From Anarhynchus alexandrinus (Eukaryota; Chordata; Aves; Charadriiformes; Charadriidae), in the NCBI GenBank assembly GCA_008711295.1, contig VUYV01000753.1, positions 3,622 to 67,621 on the forward strand: DNA of 64,000 nucleotides. The letters are read 5' to 3'. The notes beneath the pieces were generated by a model that was not told the origin of the DNA, searched no databases, and saw nothing but the letters and a program-made list of their open reading frames with translations. Positions 46,513-59,074 of the stretch are shown here, one piece after another; positions within the stretch are counted from its first letter, which is position 1, and each line of letters begins with the position of its first letter. The position numbers were made by a program, and so were the translations under genes.

Positions 46513-46656
46513 GGATTCCTGGAAACGTTCAAGGTGAGGTTGGACAGGGCTTGGAGCAACCTGGGCTGGTGGAAGGTGTCCCTGCCCAGGGCAGGGGGGG
46601 TGGAACTAGATGATCTTCAAGGTCCCTTCCCACCCAAACTATTCCATGGTTCTGTG
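46513..46656 (+). mobile_element. Short CR1 3' end, family A type
   Basis: Sense. CCTGGAAACGTTCAAGG, GGTTGGACAGGGCTTGGAGC, CTGCCCAGGGCAGGGGGG, GATCTTCAAGGTCCC, and ATTCCATGGTTCTGTG tail. Confidence 0.92.
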
Positions 46657-47269
46657 CTGTCAATCTTTCGTCGCACGGAGCGGCAGGGAACGCTCGCGTT
46701 CAGAAAGTGCGCTGCCACCGAGCACCCGGCAGCTCCGCGTCTTCACCTCGTCGCGTCTGGCACCGCCGAGAGGGAGACGTTCCTGTCCTGAAGAGCCATG
46801 GGCTAAAAGCGGCAGGCAGGCAAGAGGCGGGAGGAGAGGAGGACGGGAGCTGGAGAAGCTCGTTGGCAGGTGGCATCAGCACTCAGAGGTGGAGCTGAGA
46901 AGAGGCCCCGGCCCCCAGGCTGGCACCCTCGTTCACCCAAGCTGTCACCATCCTGCACCCTGCCGGGGGAGGCACGTCAGGCGTACTTAGATGACTCACA
47001 CCCACCCGACGTGACGAAAAGCTGGGGACGGCATCCTGCCTAAAAAAAAAATTGAAAAAAAATACTCTAGATCTTTCTCAAAAAAGAGTAATATGGATGA
47101 GCGTAGGTGAAATTCTTTCGTCGAAAGCAAAAGCCTTCAGTCGTGGGGTGTCAGCTGGAGGAGGAGTAACCTCTACAGCCCAAACCGTCTCACAGGGGGC
47201 TTTGCTGTGACTGAGAAGGCCCTGCGATAGCTGGGGGTTATTTTAGACAGTCTCCGTCTGTCTCTGATT
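46657..47269. other. Unique spacer
   Basis: No gene or repeat recognised. The part at 46670-46980 is GC-richer. A-rich run at 47042-47061. Confidence 0.45.
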
Positions 47270-47830
47270 CGGTACAGGTCAGGGGCTGACCTGCTGGAGA
47301 GCAGCTCTGTGGAAAGGGACCTGGGAGTGCTGGGGGCCAACAGGATGCCCACGAGGCAGCAATGTGCCCTGGTGGCCAAGAAGGCCAATGGCATCCTGGG
47401 GGGCATCAAGCAGAGGGTGGCCAGCAGGTGGAGGGAGGTCATCCTCCCCCTCTGCTCTGCCCCGGGGAAGCCACATCTGGAGCGCTGTGTNNNNNNNNNN
47501 NNNNNNNNNNNNNNNNNNNNNNNNNNNNNNNNNNNNNNNNNNNNNNNNNNNNNNNNNNNNNNNNNNNNNNNNNNNNNNNNNNNNNNNNNNNNNNNNNNNN
47601 NNNNNNNNNNNNNNNNNNNNNNNNNNNNNNNNNNNNNNNNNNNNNNNNNNNNNNNNNNNNNNNNCACAGGCTGCCCAGAGAGGTGGGGGAGTCTCCCCCT
47701 CTGGAGCCATTCCAAACCCGCCTGGACGCCGTCCTGTGCCACTGCTGGAGGTGCCCCTGCTCTGGCAGGGGGTGGCACTGGGGGAGCTCCAGAGGGCCTT
47801 TCCGACCCCCACCAGTCTGGGATTCTGTGA
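47270..47830 (+). mobile_element. CR1 family C copy interrupted by assembly gap
   Basis: Sense. GGTACAGGTCAGGGGCTGAC through GGCCACATCTGGAGC-type sequence to 47490, a 174-base N run (47491-47664), then CACAGGCTGCCCAGAGAGG to the 3' end GGGATTCTGTGA. The intact copy at 60717 has 321 bases between the same two points (60861-61181). Confidence 0.93.
47491..47664. other. Assembly gap, 174 N
   Basis: Run of N inside a CR1 family C copy. The length is about 147 bases shorter than expected from the intact copy at 60717, so it is either underestimated or this copy has a deletion. Confidence 0.95.
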
Positions 47831-50033
47831 AATAGGACTTTTGTCTTTCTGGAGTAAAGTTTGGAAAAAGTGTCACGCTTGGTTGGTATGACAAGACTTG
47901 CAGTTTCCTGAAAGAGAATTTGGCTTGGGAAATAGTCCTTCCGAAGCGCTGCTTGGTGCGAGGAGGGATGAAAACGCACTGTCTGGTGCAGTCGGGGGGT
48001 TGGGGACATGAGCACAGGTCTCCGTGGAGATACGGATCTGCCTGGCCGTGATGCAAGGGGCGTAATAAAGGGTCTGGTGTGGAGGGCAACAGTCAGGTCC
48101 AGGCATCCCTTCTGGTCAGCGTGGCTCAGTTGATGCAGTGATAAATTATTCATGAACCTGAGCCCTTAAAGCTATCACGTGAGCTTAGTGCGGGAAAATA
48201 AATATTTAGGAATGAATGTTACGTTATTGCTTTTCCTTGAGATTCTGGTTCCGTATCACCTGACGGCAGCCCATAAATTTGAAGGCTCCAAACACCACAA
48301 AAGGCAACTTTCAGGCGGGAGAGTGTACAGAGCGCTGATGAGATGACAGTAAACAAAAGAATTAGGTTGTGTTACCAGGAAGATCTCAACGAAGTGTGGT
48401 CTGAAATAGCCTCCCCTGAGATTTGGACCAGACAGCGATATAAAGAATGCTCTGGGGAGCATTCTCTCGTCGTCAGAAGGACAGAAAGCCAGCTCCGAGA
48501 GATCTTCTCCATCATTTCTATGAGTCAGTGTGGTTAGGTGCTGTCAAAAGCACGTCAGAGGAGCGTTTCTTTTGGGTTAGACACTTGTTCTCAGTCTGGA
48601 GTACTGGGCGATGGATGATGTGAATTCATTGATGCACTGGACGAGAGACACGAAGGCTGAGAACATTTGTCAGTCTTGGATGAGCCTCTTCCCAGACAAA
48701 ACCCCGGCACCCTTGTCACTTTAAGGGAGTTTATTGCTTCTTAGTGAAAAGCAAGGGGAGAAATATAAGAGGTGACAGGAGCCTGGTGAGGCATGGCAAA
48801 CCCAGCTGCGTGAGCCAGGTGGAAACGGGACGGATGAACTTCAAAACTGGGGCTTGAAGTCACTTGTGCTGTGCGTGCGTAGGCGCGTAGAAAGCTGGCG
48901 GGATTCTTACATCGCTCCGTGCCCTTCCCAAACCCCTCTCGGGTTTCTGAAACTCCCGCACGGCTGTTCTGAAGCTCTGTCATCACTGCTCGATGTTATT
49001 TATTGACCTTTGGGTGCTGTCTAGGGAACTGGTGACGCGTTGGCCCCGGGTAGAAGCGCTGTATGAAATGGGCAGGGAGCGAGTTGCACAGAGGGACACG
49101 GGGACGGGGACGGGCAGCACGGCCGGCGCGAGATCCCGGTTTCACTTCGGGTGGGGATTTTTCATCAGAAAGCCTGGTTCCCTCCAGCGTCAACCTATGG
49201 TGGTGTCTGGTAGAACTGGGGGTCTCGGGTCTGCCTTTGGACGTCACCTCTGACTTCTGCCATCTAACTTGAGTGGTGGAAAAGCTGGGAAAAAATGCGG
49301 AAAAGCTGGCAATTTCAAATTCTTTAGGTTTGGCTGCGCGTGACTGCTGATGGTTTGCAGTAGCTGTTTCCTCTTTGACACAGAAATGCTGGGGAGGGGA
49401 CACGTGGCCCTTTGGCTTTTGCGCCCTCTGTAATGAGTCCTCTGAATTCTTAACCTGAGGGTCGTTGTTTCTGAAAGTCGGGATCTGCCACAGCAGAAGT
49501 GCCCAGTTGAGAGCGGTTCAGGAGGTCACTGCCGCATCTGCGTGAGCGAAGCAGCCCAAGAGTAGGTGGAATCATAATTGGAAAATACCAGCACTGAGTA
49601 AATAAAGACCGATAGCAATAATGACGTAGCCTGGAAGATAAAGCCTGCTAGCTGTAAGGAGGAAGGAAAGTGGCTTTGTTGTTAAGGCATTAAAAATGGG
49701 GTTTGGGGATCTGTGTGTTGGGTCTCTTCAGTCCTGCATGGTGTTAAGCTAATCCTGACTCTCCTGTCCCTGTTCCCCATCGCTCATGCAGAACACCATG
49801 CCTTTTTTCGGTAGAGTATTGACTCTTTGTTTGCGCTCTTGACTACGTGAGCTTACAGCATGTGTAGGCAACACAACCAGAGGCTCGAGACCCCTAAATG
49901 CAGCTTCAGTATTTAGTGGAGACCATAAGTGCTTTGCAGATGTTGCCTACGTTGTGGACGATACGTCCCAGAAGTGGGCAACTATTAGCAACGTGACCAA
50001 TGACTGCTATCGTTGGTGCGTTAGGGCCAGGAG
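47831..50033. other. Unique non-coding DNA
   Basis: No gene or repeat recognised. Open frames of up to about 135 codons near 48996-49403 have no known motif. Confidence 0.5.
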
Positions 50034-50266
50034 AATCATGGAATCATAGAATTGTTGAGGTTGGAAGGGACCTTTAAGATCATCAAGTCCAACCATTAAC
50101 CTACCCTGACAAAACCACTTCTAAACCATGTCCCCAAGTACCACATCTACCCTTTTTTTAAACATCTCCAGGGATGGTGAAGCCACCACCTCCTTGGGCA
50201 GCTTATTCCAATGTTTGACAACCCTTTCAGTGAAAAAATTTTTCCTAATATCCCATCTAAACCTTA
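50034..50266 (-). mobile_element. Older CR1 subfamily, 3' end
   Basis: Antisense. AATCATGGAATCATAGAATTG, GGGACCTTTAAGATCATC, AGTCCAACCATTAACCTACC, CATGTCCCCAAGTACCAC, TCCAGGGATGGTGAAGCC, AAATTTTTCCTAATATCCC. Same general type as 26921 and 19962. Confidence 0.92.
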
Positions 50267-53200
50267 GATTGCCTAATCACTTAAGGGCTCGTGACCCCCA
50301 AAGCCTGCTCGGTTGACTTCTCTCACCGGCACCATTTTTAGGTTTAGGCTGCAGCTTCGGTGTCTAAACCACGTTTCGTGTTTAGGCTGACACATCCGAT
50401 GCTTGGAAAGGTCTAGGAGCAGGCACACCGTCGGTGGCTCAGCTGTCGAGTGTTAACTCTTCACACTGCACTTAGTCACTTGTCAGTACCTACCCATATT
50501 TTTGTCGATGTTTCCAAGGGAAAAAGAGACAAAAACCTGGATGGGAGTTTGGGCGGTCTTCTCAGAACCTGCCGTAGAGAACTTGACTAGTGCCTTGCTC
50601 GATCCTTTGAGGGATCTAAATGAGGCACCTACCCTTGACGCTGGAAGTCGAAGGGAAAAAGTCCCTGCTGCAGCTTGTGTGAAGCTCTGGAAGGCAGAGC
50701 AGCCTCCGGTCCCGCACCAAACCGCTCCTTGCTGGCAGGAGGAGGAGGAGGAGCCGTGGTAGGAACGTAGCTTCTTCAGTTTGGGAAGGTGCCCTGCTGC
50801 AGGGAGGGAGAAGAAGACAGCAGGTTGTTGGATTTGTAGAAAGGAGGACTTGAAGGAAGAGAAACTTTCGGGGAGTGCTCCCTAGGTAAGGAGATCTCGT
50901 GTTGGAGTTCGTAAGGAGAATCTAAATGAGCACAAGGATCGCCATGTGTAGCTGTGAGGTTTGGTCAACAGGGAAGGTAAAGGAGAAGGGTCACCAGAGG
51001 GGAAGACAGACGAAAGTGGTGTTGGAGATTGTCCAACCTTCAGTGCTGGACCTGTTTCAAGGGAGGGATGGGATAATTCAGGGCCAGGAGATGGGACACT
51101 GAGCTCTAATCACGGCTTTTCCCGTGGCGATCTGTGCGCCTGTGAGCGAGGCGGCGCCGTCCTGACCCCCAAAAGTGCCTACGTACCCGGTGTGGCAATA
51201 GAAGGATCAGAGCTTCGCTGCCTGGGCGCTTTCTGCCTTTGAAAAAGGGAATAGAAGAAATCCCTTCCTGCCTCACGCAGCTGTTATCAAACTTAATTCA
51301 CGAGTGTTTGCAGAAGGGTTTGAAGGGAAGTACCGAGTCTTACGAAAAAGCCCTCTCTCGTCAGCGAAGCCCTGTGCCCGCGCTCTGTCCCGCGGGGCGT
51401 CGGGACTGCCCCTAATAAATCCGATGATTCCGCGGTTGGCTTTGGCTGCAGAGGCTGAAGATGAAAGTTATTGAAAGCTAAAACTGTGATTTTTAGGCAT
51501 GTATGAAGCTGGTGGAGTATATTAATTCGGCTGTGAAATGGAGAAATAGCGTAGATATCTCTCCAGACTTATGTGAGGGACGCGCACCCCTTTTGGGCTG
51601 GTACAATAAGGTTTTTGATGTCGTCTGGCATTAAAATTCATTCTTCTCTTGCCCCGTGGTCTTGATTGTTCTCTCTGATGGGAGGTAGGGATTAAAATTG
51701 CATATACCGCTTGCATCACGTGAACTCTGTAGCGTACCGGTCCTGGTTTGGTTTCTTTCTTAATTTCAGAGGAGTTTCACCACACCCCACTTCTGACTGG
51801 TTTTCGCCGTGGACAGAGCGGAAGTCCGCGGGTATTTTGGGAGGCTGTGGGAGTTGGGAGTCGAGGCGGTGAATGCCGTCCTTGGCGCGCCTGTATAATT
51901 GGAAAGGTACGAAAGCGGGTGGGAACGGCACCGGATGGCTCTGAGCGGGGCACAAAGAGGAAAACCCACGGACCCTTTCAGGCGTTTTGTTGAGATCTGC
52001 TGGAACAGAGGCATCGAGGGTGGTGGAAACTGCTTAAGGCAACCTTCATCCGAGGGGTGAGAAAGCTAAATCATTTAGCTAAATTTTTTGCCTGAACTTA
52101 TTGCTGGGAGGCGCTGGCCTCGGTTGTTTCATTTGCCTGAACTTCCTACTGTTGGCTTAGAAAGAAGCGCCAGGCTCCTTTTCGTTGGCATCGTGTTAAA
52201 ATTGCCAACTTGTAGAGTCGGGAGTGAGTCGGAGGAAACGATGACAAGGTTTCGGTGTCACTAACACCCCGAGTACGTTTCGGTGGGGAACATATGGTTA
52301 GCATCTCCTCTGAGCCCCTGCTTCAGTGACTCACTGCGGCGGGGAAGGGCTCGGGCTTTTTTTGGTTTTCTTTTAACAACGGATGTTTCGTAGGATAAAT
52401 TTAGGCTATTTGTTAGGAATTCATGGCATGCTTGAAATTACGCTCACCAGATAGGTAGACCCAGGTCCTTTGGCGTTTAGAAACCTACAGGAACCCAACT
52501 GCTTTACATCGACTTTGGTTGAAAGTTTGCTGTCGGTTGGGACTGCAATTTTGCATGCTCTTTCCGTGCCTGCTCGTGAAACAGAAGCCTTGATTTTATT
52601 TTTTTTTTTTTGAAATAAAAATTAATGTGCTACATCATCTGCTAAAGTGGTGGAATAATTTTGATATGCAGAAATATCAGACTCGTTATGAGCGCTGTTA
52701 GTTGACCATAAAAATCTGAAATCGTGGAACCTGAAAGACATCTGCCTCGTGTCTAGATCTATCTTTTTATGTTCCGTAGACAACGCGCCCGTATCGTAGA
52801 CCTCCAGTCTGTCTCCGGTGCATGCTGTTACCCTCGTATAAATATACGACACAACATCTATCTTCAGGGTTAGCTTTGACAAGACAAGATTGCGGTAATG
52901 GTCAAAGGCAAAAGCATTAATACGATAAATAACGTTTCGCATTTCAGCGCAGCGGCTCAAAGCTTTTCATTCCCATCAGATCGTCGTGGAAGAGTATACA
53001 ACGGGGGGGAATGAGGCATTCGGAGGGAACGCCGATTGCCCAAAATCTTTAGCGTAGTCCTGAACTCCTGCCCTGCTCTTAATCGCCAACAGACATCTTC
53101 TCTCCTTGTGGTTCGTCTGTATAAGTATAAAATATTAATATTCTCTGTCTCCTTTGAATGTCTCCTGTATGAATTCTTTAGAGCAGGGATTATCTCTTCC

Positions 53201-53723
53201 CATGTCTTTAAGCAGCACAAAGTCATGCAGAAGGAATCATGGGCAGGAAAGGCTGACGTAATAAATATCTGTGACATTCTCAGACGCTTCGGTAATACAA
53301 GTCCTCTACTCGGAGGAATTTGTACATTTTTAAAGCAAGCACAGATTTACTTCTCGGATGTTTCTGTGCTTCTCTCAGTAATTTCGGGGCCCCCTCCGGA
53401 CTGGGTGAAGCTCAGAGTAATTCACTGAGCGCAGTGCGCGCGTCCCTGTGCTGCTCTCGGGCGTAAATGCGTCTTTCCTCCTACTGCTCTGGCAAGTGGT
53501 GAGTTTGAGTCTGAGACCCCTCCTGGAGGTTATCCCTGAGAGGTGAGGGAGGCAACAGCCTCGGCGTAGTATTTGGCTAAAGCAATCTCTCATGGGACTT
53601 TCTTTGGCATTTCGAAGTGCCCGGCGTTACCCACCGCTCCTCAGCTTGGCACAGCGGGCACTGCGGGAAGGGACACAGCCTGGCGCCACTCCTCAGTCTC
53701 TGTTTCTACCCCCAGTTTATGTT
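50267..53723. other. Unique non-coding DNA
   Basis: No gene or repeat recognised in 3.4 kb. T-rich and A-rich tracts at 52596-52620. Modest open frames (about 112 codons at 52622-52960 minus, 130 codons at 53036-53428 plus) have no familiar motif. Confidence 0.5.
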
Positions 53724-54146
53724 CATGGAATCACAGAATGGTTTGGGTTGGAAGGGACCTTGAAGATCATCCAGTGCCACCCCCTGCCCTGGGCAGGGAC
53801 ACCTCCCACCAGCCCAGGTTGCTCCAAGCCCCCTCCAACCTGGCCTTGAACACCTCCAGGGATGGGGCAGCCACAGCTTCTCGGGGCAACCTGCGCCAGG
53901 GGCTCACCACCCTCACAGCAAAGAATTTCTTCCTCATATCTCATCTCAATCTCTCCTCTTCCAGTTTAAAACCATTCCCCCTCATCCCATCGCTCCCCTC
54001 CCTGATCCAGAGTCCCTCCCCAGCTCTCCTGGAGCCCCTTTAGGCACTGGAAGGGGCTCTGAGGTCTCCCCGGAGCCTTCTCTTCTCCAGGCTGAACCCC
54101 CCCACCTCTCCCAGCCTGTCTTCCCAGCAGAGGGGCTCCAGCCCTC
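53724..54146 (-). mobile_element. CR1 family A, 420 bases
   Basis: Antisense. CATGGAATCACAGAATGG, then the family A body, TTCTCTTCTCCAGGCTGAAC and the ORF2 C-terminal region to AGAGGGGCTCCAGCCCTCAG near 54146. Closely matches the copies at 9315 and 62516 over the shared part. Confidence 0.95.
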
Positions 54147-55877
54147 AGATCAGTGGGAACAAGTCTCTGCGCCTCTTTGTGTCTCCATTTCCCCACCGGT
54201 GAAGCGATGCCCAAGTCCATTGTAAAGCTTCATATGACAGCCAAGTGCTTTGAGTGTGAAATCCAGAACTAAGGACAAATCTGAGTGACACCTGGTTGTA
54301 CTTAGGTAGGTGTGCATTATTTCAAGATTTCTGTCTTCCCCTACACAGCTCATCTCGATTTGCAGATCATCAGTGGTATGACTGTGCCAGAGCTCAGGGT
54401 GTCTCTGGATGTATTTTAGTTTCTTCGTTCACTGCTCTTCAGAGTTCTGCTCCGAATCGGTGAGAAATCATCTCCTGCCTTGCAAGCTGAGGCGCGGTAT
54501 AACTGAGATGTTTGCCAGATGTCCTCCAGAGTGTTCGTGACAGAGCCACAGACTGACCCCGAATCCCTTCTGCCCTCGCTTTCCCCGCGCCGCAGCCTCA
54601 AGATGATTCTTCCGTGACTTTGTCTGTAGAGACATTTATATAACGCGAGTCCCGAAGTGTGTCCTTTGCGCAGGCTCCGCTTTCATCCGCAGCAACTACG
54701 ATTAGTCCTATCTTAAATCAAGCCCCAAAGCCTGGAGCATTTTGCTAGCACGTCATCCCTCAGAGGTCTTTCGACCCAAATAAATTTGCGTGCACCCAGA
54801 GCGCACCAAGGGAAGGGTCAAATTAACTGACTTCTCTTTCTAACGAAGCATTTTTTGGGATGGGACATCAAAATGATCATCCGACACAAATCATCTGTTT
54901 CCTTTCTCTTCTCCTGCCTCCCCCACCCTTTTTATGGAAGGAAAACCAAAGTCATCCTTTCGGATGGTGTTTTCAGTGCCATTGTCTCCAGTGCGCTCGT
55001 GACGTTTCATCACGGAGCAGCACCTCCTGCCTCTCCAACTGCATTAAATTTTCACCATGTCTCAGAGCCAGCCCAGAGCAAACTAGATCAGAGGGATGCC
55101 TGGCTGCAAATATTTCCAGGTGCCCTTAAAGAACTGTGAAAGATTTAGGTGCCTGTAGTCCAAACGGAGGTAGACAATACGTTTATTCTCTTCTCTCCGT
55201 GCCAGTAAAGTCCCAGGGACCGGACTGGACTGGAGGAGAGGCGGATGGAAGTGAAGCGGTGACGAAGCGCAGCCATCCGTAGGTCAGCTGTGGTTGGAAA
55301 CACTAAATGTTTAATTACATGATAAAACCTCCCCTTTCCCCCTGAAAATAGGTTTCTAAAAGTCGGGATGGAGGATGTCTACGGTGGGTTTCTACCTTTG
55401 AATCTGAACTTCAAACCGTGGCGTAAACCTGCGCTCAGCCTTCCTCCCAAACTGCTCTTGGTCACGTTGTGTTTAATGACTTTTATTAACGAGACAAGAC
55501 TGATAATGAGATTACTAAAAATGTTTATGGGACAAATTCATTTAGAAAGATAAACCTGCTCGAGGAGTCGGGGCTCTCCTGGGCTAGACTCTCCTTGCTG
55601 TAATTATTATTACATAAACAGCAAGTGAGTTTGGATCTGTTTCATTCTAATATTAAGCAATAGCTTTTCTTTTAATCTCTTAATGTTTTCCCCAGGCGTT
55701 TTGGAGGTAGCAGGGAAGATCTTGAGTAATAAAGCACGAATCTAATGTGCTAGCGGGAATGGGAAGTATCTACGCGATGTCAACATTGCTTTGTCTCAGA
55801 TGTTTAACGATAATGAAACATATAAAAGCCTTCTTTCGACTAACAGTCTGCTGCTGCTCGCTGAAGTGAGAGAATAG
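54147..55877. other. Unique non-coding DNA
   Basis: No gene or repeat recognised. AT-leaning at about 55310-55720 with TTAATTAC and TAATTATTATTAC strings that could be regulatory but are unproven. Confidence 0.45.
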
Positions 55878-56214
55878 ATAGAATCATAGGATCATAGAAC
55901 CATAGAATGGTTTAGGTTGGAAAGGACCTTGAAGATCATCGAGTTCCAACCCCCCTGCCATAGGCAGGGACACCTCCCACCAGACCAGGTTGCCCAAGGC
56001 CACGTCCAGCCTGGCCTTGAACACCTCCAGGGATGGGGCCTCAACAACCTCTCTGGGCAACCTGTGCCAGTGCCTCACCACCCTCAGAGTGAAAAACTTC
56101 TTCCTAATGTTCAATCTAAACCTGCCCTCTTCCAGTTTGAAGCCATTCCCCCTCGTCCTATCACTCCATGCCCCAGTAAAAAGTCCTTCCCCAGCTCTCC
56201 TGTAGGCCCCCTTT
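55878..56214 (-). mobile_element. CR1 family B, 337 bases
   Basis: Antisense. GATAGAATCATAGGATCATAG tail units, CCCTGCCATAGGCAGGG, ACCTCTCTGGGCAACCTG, TCTTCCTAATGTTCAATC, to CTCTCCTGTAGGCCCCC. First of four minus-strand CR1s in 3.4 kb. Confidence 0.95.
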
Positions 56215-56409
56215 ATTCTGTCCCCTGTGCTGCTCCGTGTGCCCACGTTGGTGTGGTTCCCCCCACAACCACCCCCCAAGACTGAATTCCCCTAAGGCTA
56301 TGTGATTGCTTTTTTTTTTTTTAATTTGGTGAAAAAAATGGCGGCTTTTAACATAGAGTTTATTTCTGCATTGGCCTTTGGGAGGGGCAATTTTTTGAGT
56401 GCCTTTTAG
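56215..56409. other. Short unique spacer
   Basis: Contains a 14-base T run at 56310-56322. Nothing else recognised. Confidence 0.5.
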
Positions 56410-56574
56410 GATCGTAGAATGGTTTGGGTTGGAAGGGACCTTGAGGATCATCCAGTTCTACCCCCTGCCCTGGGCAGGGACACCTCCCACCAGCCCAGGT
56501 TGCTCCAAGCCCCGTCCAACCTGGCCTTGAACGCCTCCAGGGATGGGGCAGCCACAGCGTCTCGGGGCAACCTG
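56410..56574 (-). mobile_element. CR1 family A, short 3' end
   Basis: Antisense. GATCGTAGAATGGTTTGGG, GACCTTGAGGATCATCC, to CACAGCGTCTCGGGGCAACC at 56574. About 165 bases. Confidence 0.93.
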
Positions 56575-57410
56575 TTGGGGGGCGAAAGGGTGGAATGAGC
56601 GGTGTTGTCTGGAAGGCGTCCGTGCGGCCATCTGTCGTAGCCGTGTGCCGACGGAGCAGGTCAGCACGGCCGCAGGCTGCGTCGCCTCCGACGCGGGAGC
56701 AACCCGGGCTTTGTGCATTGGGCGTTCGTGATTGAGAAAGAACATCTCTGCTTTCCAAGAGCTGGCGAGGGGTTGTGTTGCTTTAGACCTGAGGGAAACC
56801 TGTTTTATCGGTGTTGAATGCGTCGCTCGAGAAATCTTTGCCCACCCATTTCTTCCCTATTTCCGCCTACCGGAGGAAAAGAAAAGAAAAAAACAAACAT
56901 CAAACCAAAACCCATTTCGAGCAGAAACTGCTGTTCCCCCGAAGGGGGGAAGCTCTCAGATATTCTCCGAGGACTTTGTTGTTGTGGTTGATTTTGTGCA
57001 GAAAACATTCAAAAACTATAGCAATGAGGCAGTGTACAAACCCCAAGACACATATTAATTGTTTCTGTGCAGGAATGTAATAGCGACCAGGTTTGGAGTT
57101 ATTGATCCTGGTGGAGTTTGACACAGTCAGAGGCAATTTTGGGTGGAAATTTGGGAAATGAATTAAACACAACTTGCTTTTAATAGGAATTTATGGGTCA
57201 TTTGAGGCTTAATGATCTCTGTCCAGAGCTATTGGTTTTGGAACCCTTAGGAGGAAAACACAAGCAGGGAAATGGCCCGGTTCGCTGGCTGGGGAGAAGG
57301 AGCAAGTGCCCCCAGGACGTCTGCTTAGGGGTCAAACCATGGCGGGGGGGAATAGGCTTCAGCACGGCAAAGGACGGAGAAGTGCTGGAGGAAGAAGACG
57401 CAACCGGAAT
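56575..57410. other. Unique spacer
   Basis: No gene or repeat recognised. A-rich tract near 56876-56900. Confidence 0.45.
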
Positions 57411-57580
57411 TCATAGAACCATAGAATGGTTTAGGTTGGAAAGGCCCTTGAAGATCATCGAGTTCCAACCCCCCTGCCATAGGCAGGGACACCTCCCACC
57501 AGACCAGGTTGCCCAAGGCCACGTCCAGCCTGGCCTTGAACACCTCCAGGGATGGGGCCTCAACAACCTCTCTGGGCAAC
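57411..57580 (-). mobile_element. CR1 family B, short 3' end
   Basis: Antisense. TCATAGAACCATAGAATGG, CCCTGCCATAGGCAGGG, AGACCAGGTTGCCCAAGGCC, to CAACCTCTCTGGGCAACC at about 57580. Confidence 0.94.
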
Positions 57581-58290
57581 CGCTGGGTTGGGTGCCAACG
57601 GAGGGGGAAAAATCCATAAATGCCCCCGAGGCTGTGACGGAAAAGCAAAGTGACATAAGAGCAAAGGATATACGTTGATTTTGGGATGCTTAGGTAGGAA
57701 TTACAGGCGGCCTTGTGGGGCGATGGGGTGGGAGGCGTCTGCGTAGAGCGGCGCGATGGAGCTGAGGCGAGGAAGGAACACCAAGTGTAAAACCGATGCC
57801 AAAGATTGCGGCTCCCAAGAAACGGCTTTTTACACCTCCGGTCTCCGGGGAGAAAGAAAAGAGAAATGGGAAAGGAGGGAGGGGGGGAATACGGCAAAGA
57901 CAGATGGGTTTCCACTGCTCGCTTTCTTCGCTTCCTACCGGGGAAAATGGGGGTGGAACGGTTCCAATGGCGAAGCTCAGGTGACTCGCTGCGCCGCCAG
58001 GAGAGACCTTGAGCGCACGTGGGCGGGACGTCACGTCACCTCAGAAATTCCCCAAATATAAAGGGAGAGCAAGTTATATATTTTTGTCCACGAGGAGGAC
58101 CTGGATGTCGCGGGGGTTAAGCCGCAGTGGGATAAACCTGAGCCCGTGGCTTTGAAGAAGAGCCGCTCTCCAAAAAGAGCCTCAGGGAGGAAATGGAAAG
58201 CCGTCAGGGGTTTGTCGGCATTTTCAGATAAAAAATTAAAATCACTGGTGTCAATGTTTCGTGGAGATATTTCACTAGTTGGGCTGCTTT
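57581..58290. other. Unique spacer
   Basis: No gene or repeat recognised. CpG-rich in places (57955-58035). CAAATATAAAGGG near 58052 is TATA-like, with no supported transcript. Confidence 0.4.
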
Positions 58291-58481
58291 CATAGAATCA
58301 TAGAATCATAGAATGGTTTAGGTTGGAAAGGACCTTGAAGATCATCAAGTTCCAACCCCCCTGCCATAGGCAGGGACACCTCCCACTAGACCAGGTTGCC
58401 CAAGGCCACGTCCAGCCTGGCCTTGAACACCTCCAGGGATGGGGCCTCAACAACCTCTCTGGGCAACCTGTTCCAGTGCCT

Positions 58482-59074
58482 NNNNNNNNNNNNNNNNNNN
58501 NNNNNNNNNNNNNNNNNNNNNNNNNNNNNNNNNNNNNNNNNNNNNNNNNNNNNNNNNNNNNNNNNNNNNNNNNNNNNNNNNNNNNNNNNNNNNNNNNNNN
58601 NNNNNNNNNNNNNNNNNNNNNNNNNNNNNNNNNNNNNNNNNNNNNNNNNNNNNNNNNNNNNNNNNNNNNNNNNNNNNNNNNNNNNNNNNNNNNNNNNNNN
58701 NNNNNNNNNNNNNNNNNNNNNNNNNNNNNNNNNNNNNNNNNNNNNNNNNNNNNNNNNNNNNNNNNNNNNNNNNNNNNNNNNNNNNNNNNNNNNNNNNNNN
58801 NNNNNNNNNNNNNNNNNNNNNNNNNNNNNNNNNNNNNNNNNNNNNNNNNNNNNNNNNNNNNNNNNNNNNNNNNNNNNNNNNNNNNNNNNNNNNNNNNNNN
58901 NNNNNNNNNNNNNNNNNNNNNNNNNNNNNNNNNNNNNNNNNNNNNNNNNNNNNNNNNNNNNNNNNNNNNNNNNNNNNNNNNNNNNNNNNNNNNNNNNNNN
59001 NNNNNNNNNNNNNNNNNNNNNNNNNNNNNNNNNNNNNNNNNNNNNNNNNNNNNNNNNNNNNNNNNNNNNNNNNN
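58482..59074. other. Assembly gap, 593 N
   Basis: Run of N inside a CR1. From the related copies at 36174 and 60717 I estimate about 750 bases between the same flanking points, so the gap estimate is roughly right but may be short. Confidence 0.95.

Noticed and set aside
47173..48153. 326-codon minus-strand open frame and overlapping frames
   Set aside because: They cross 174 N and are antisense to CR1, so length is artificial.
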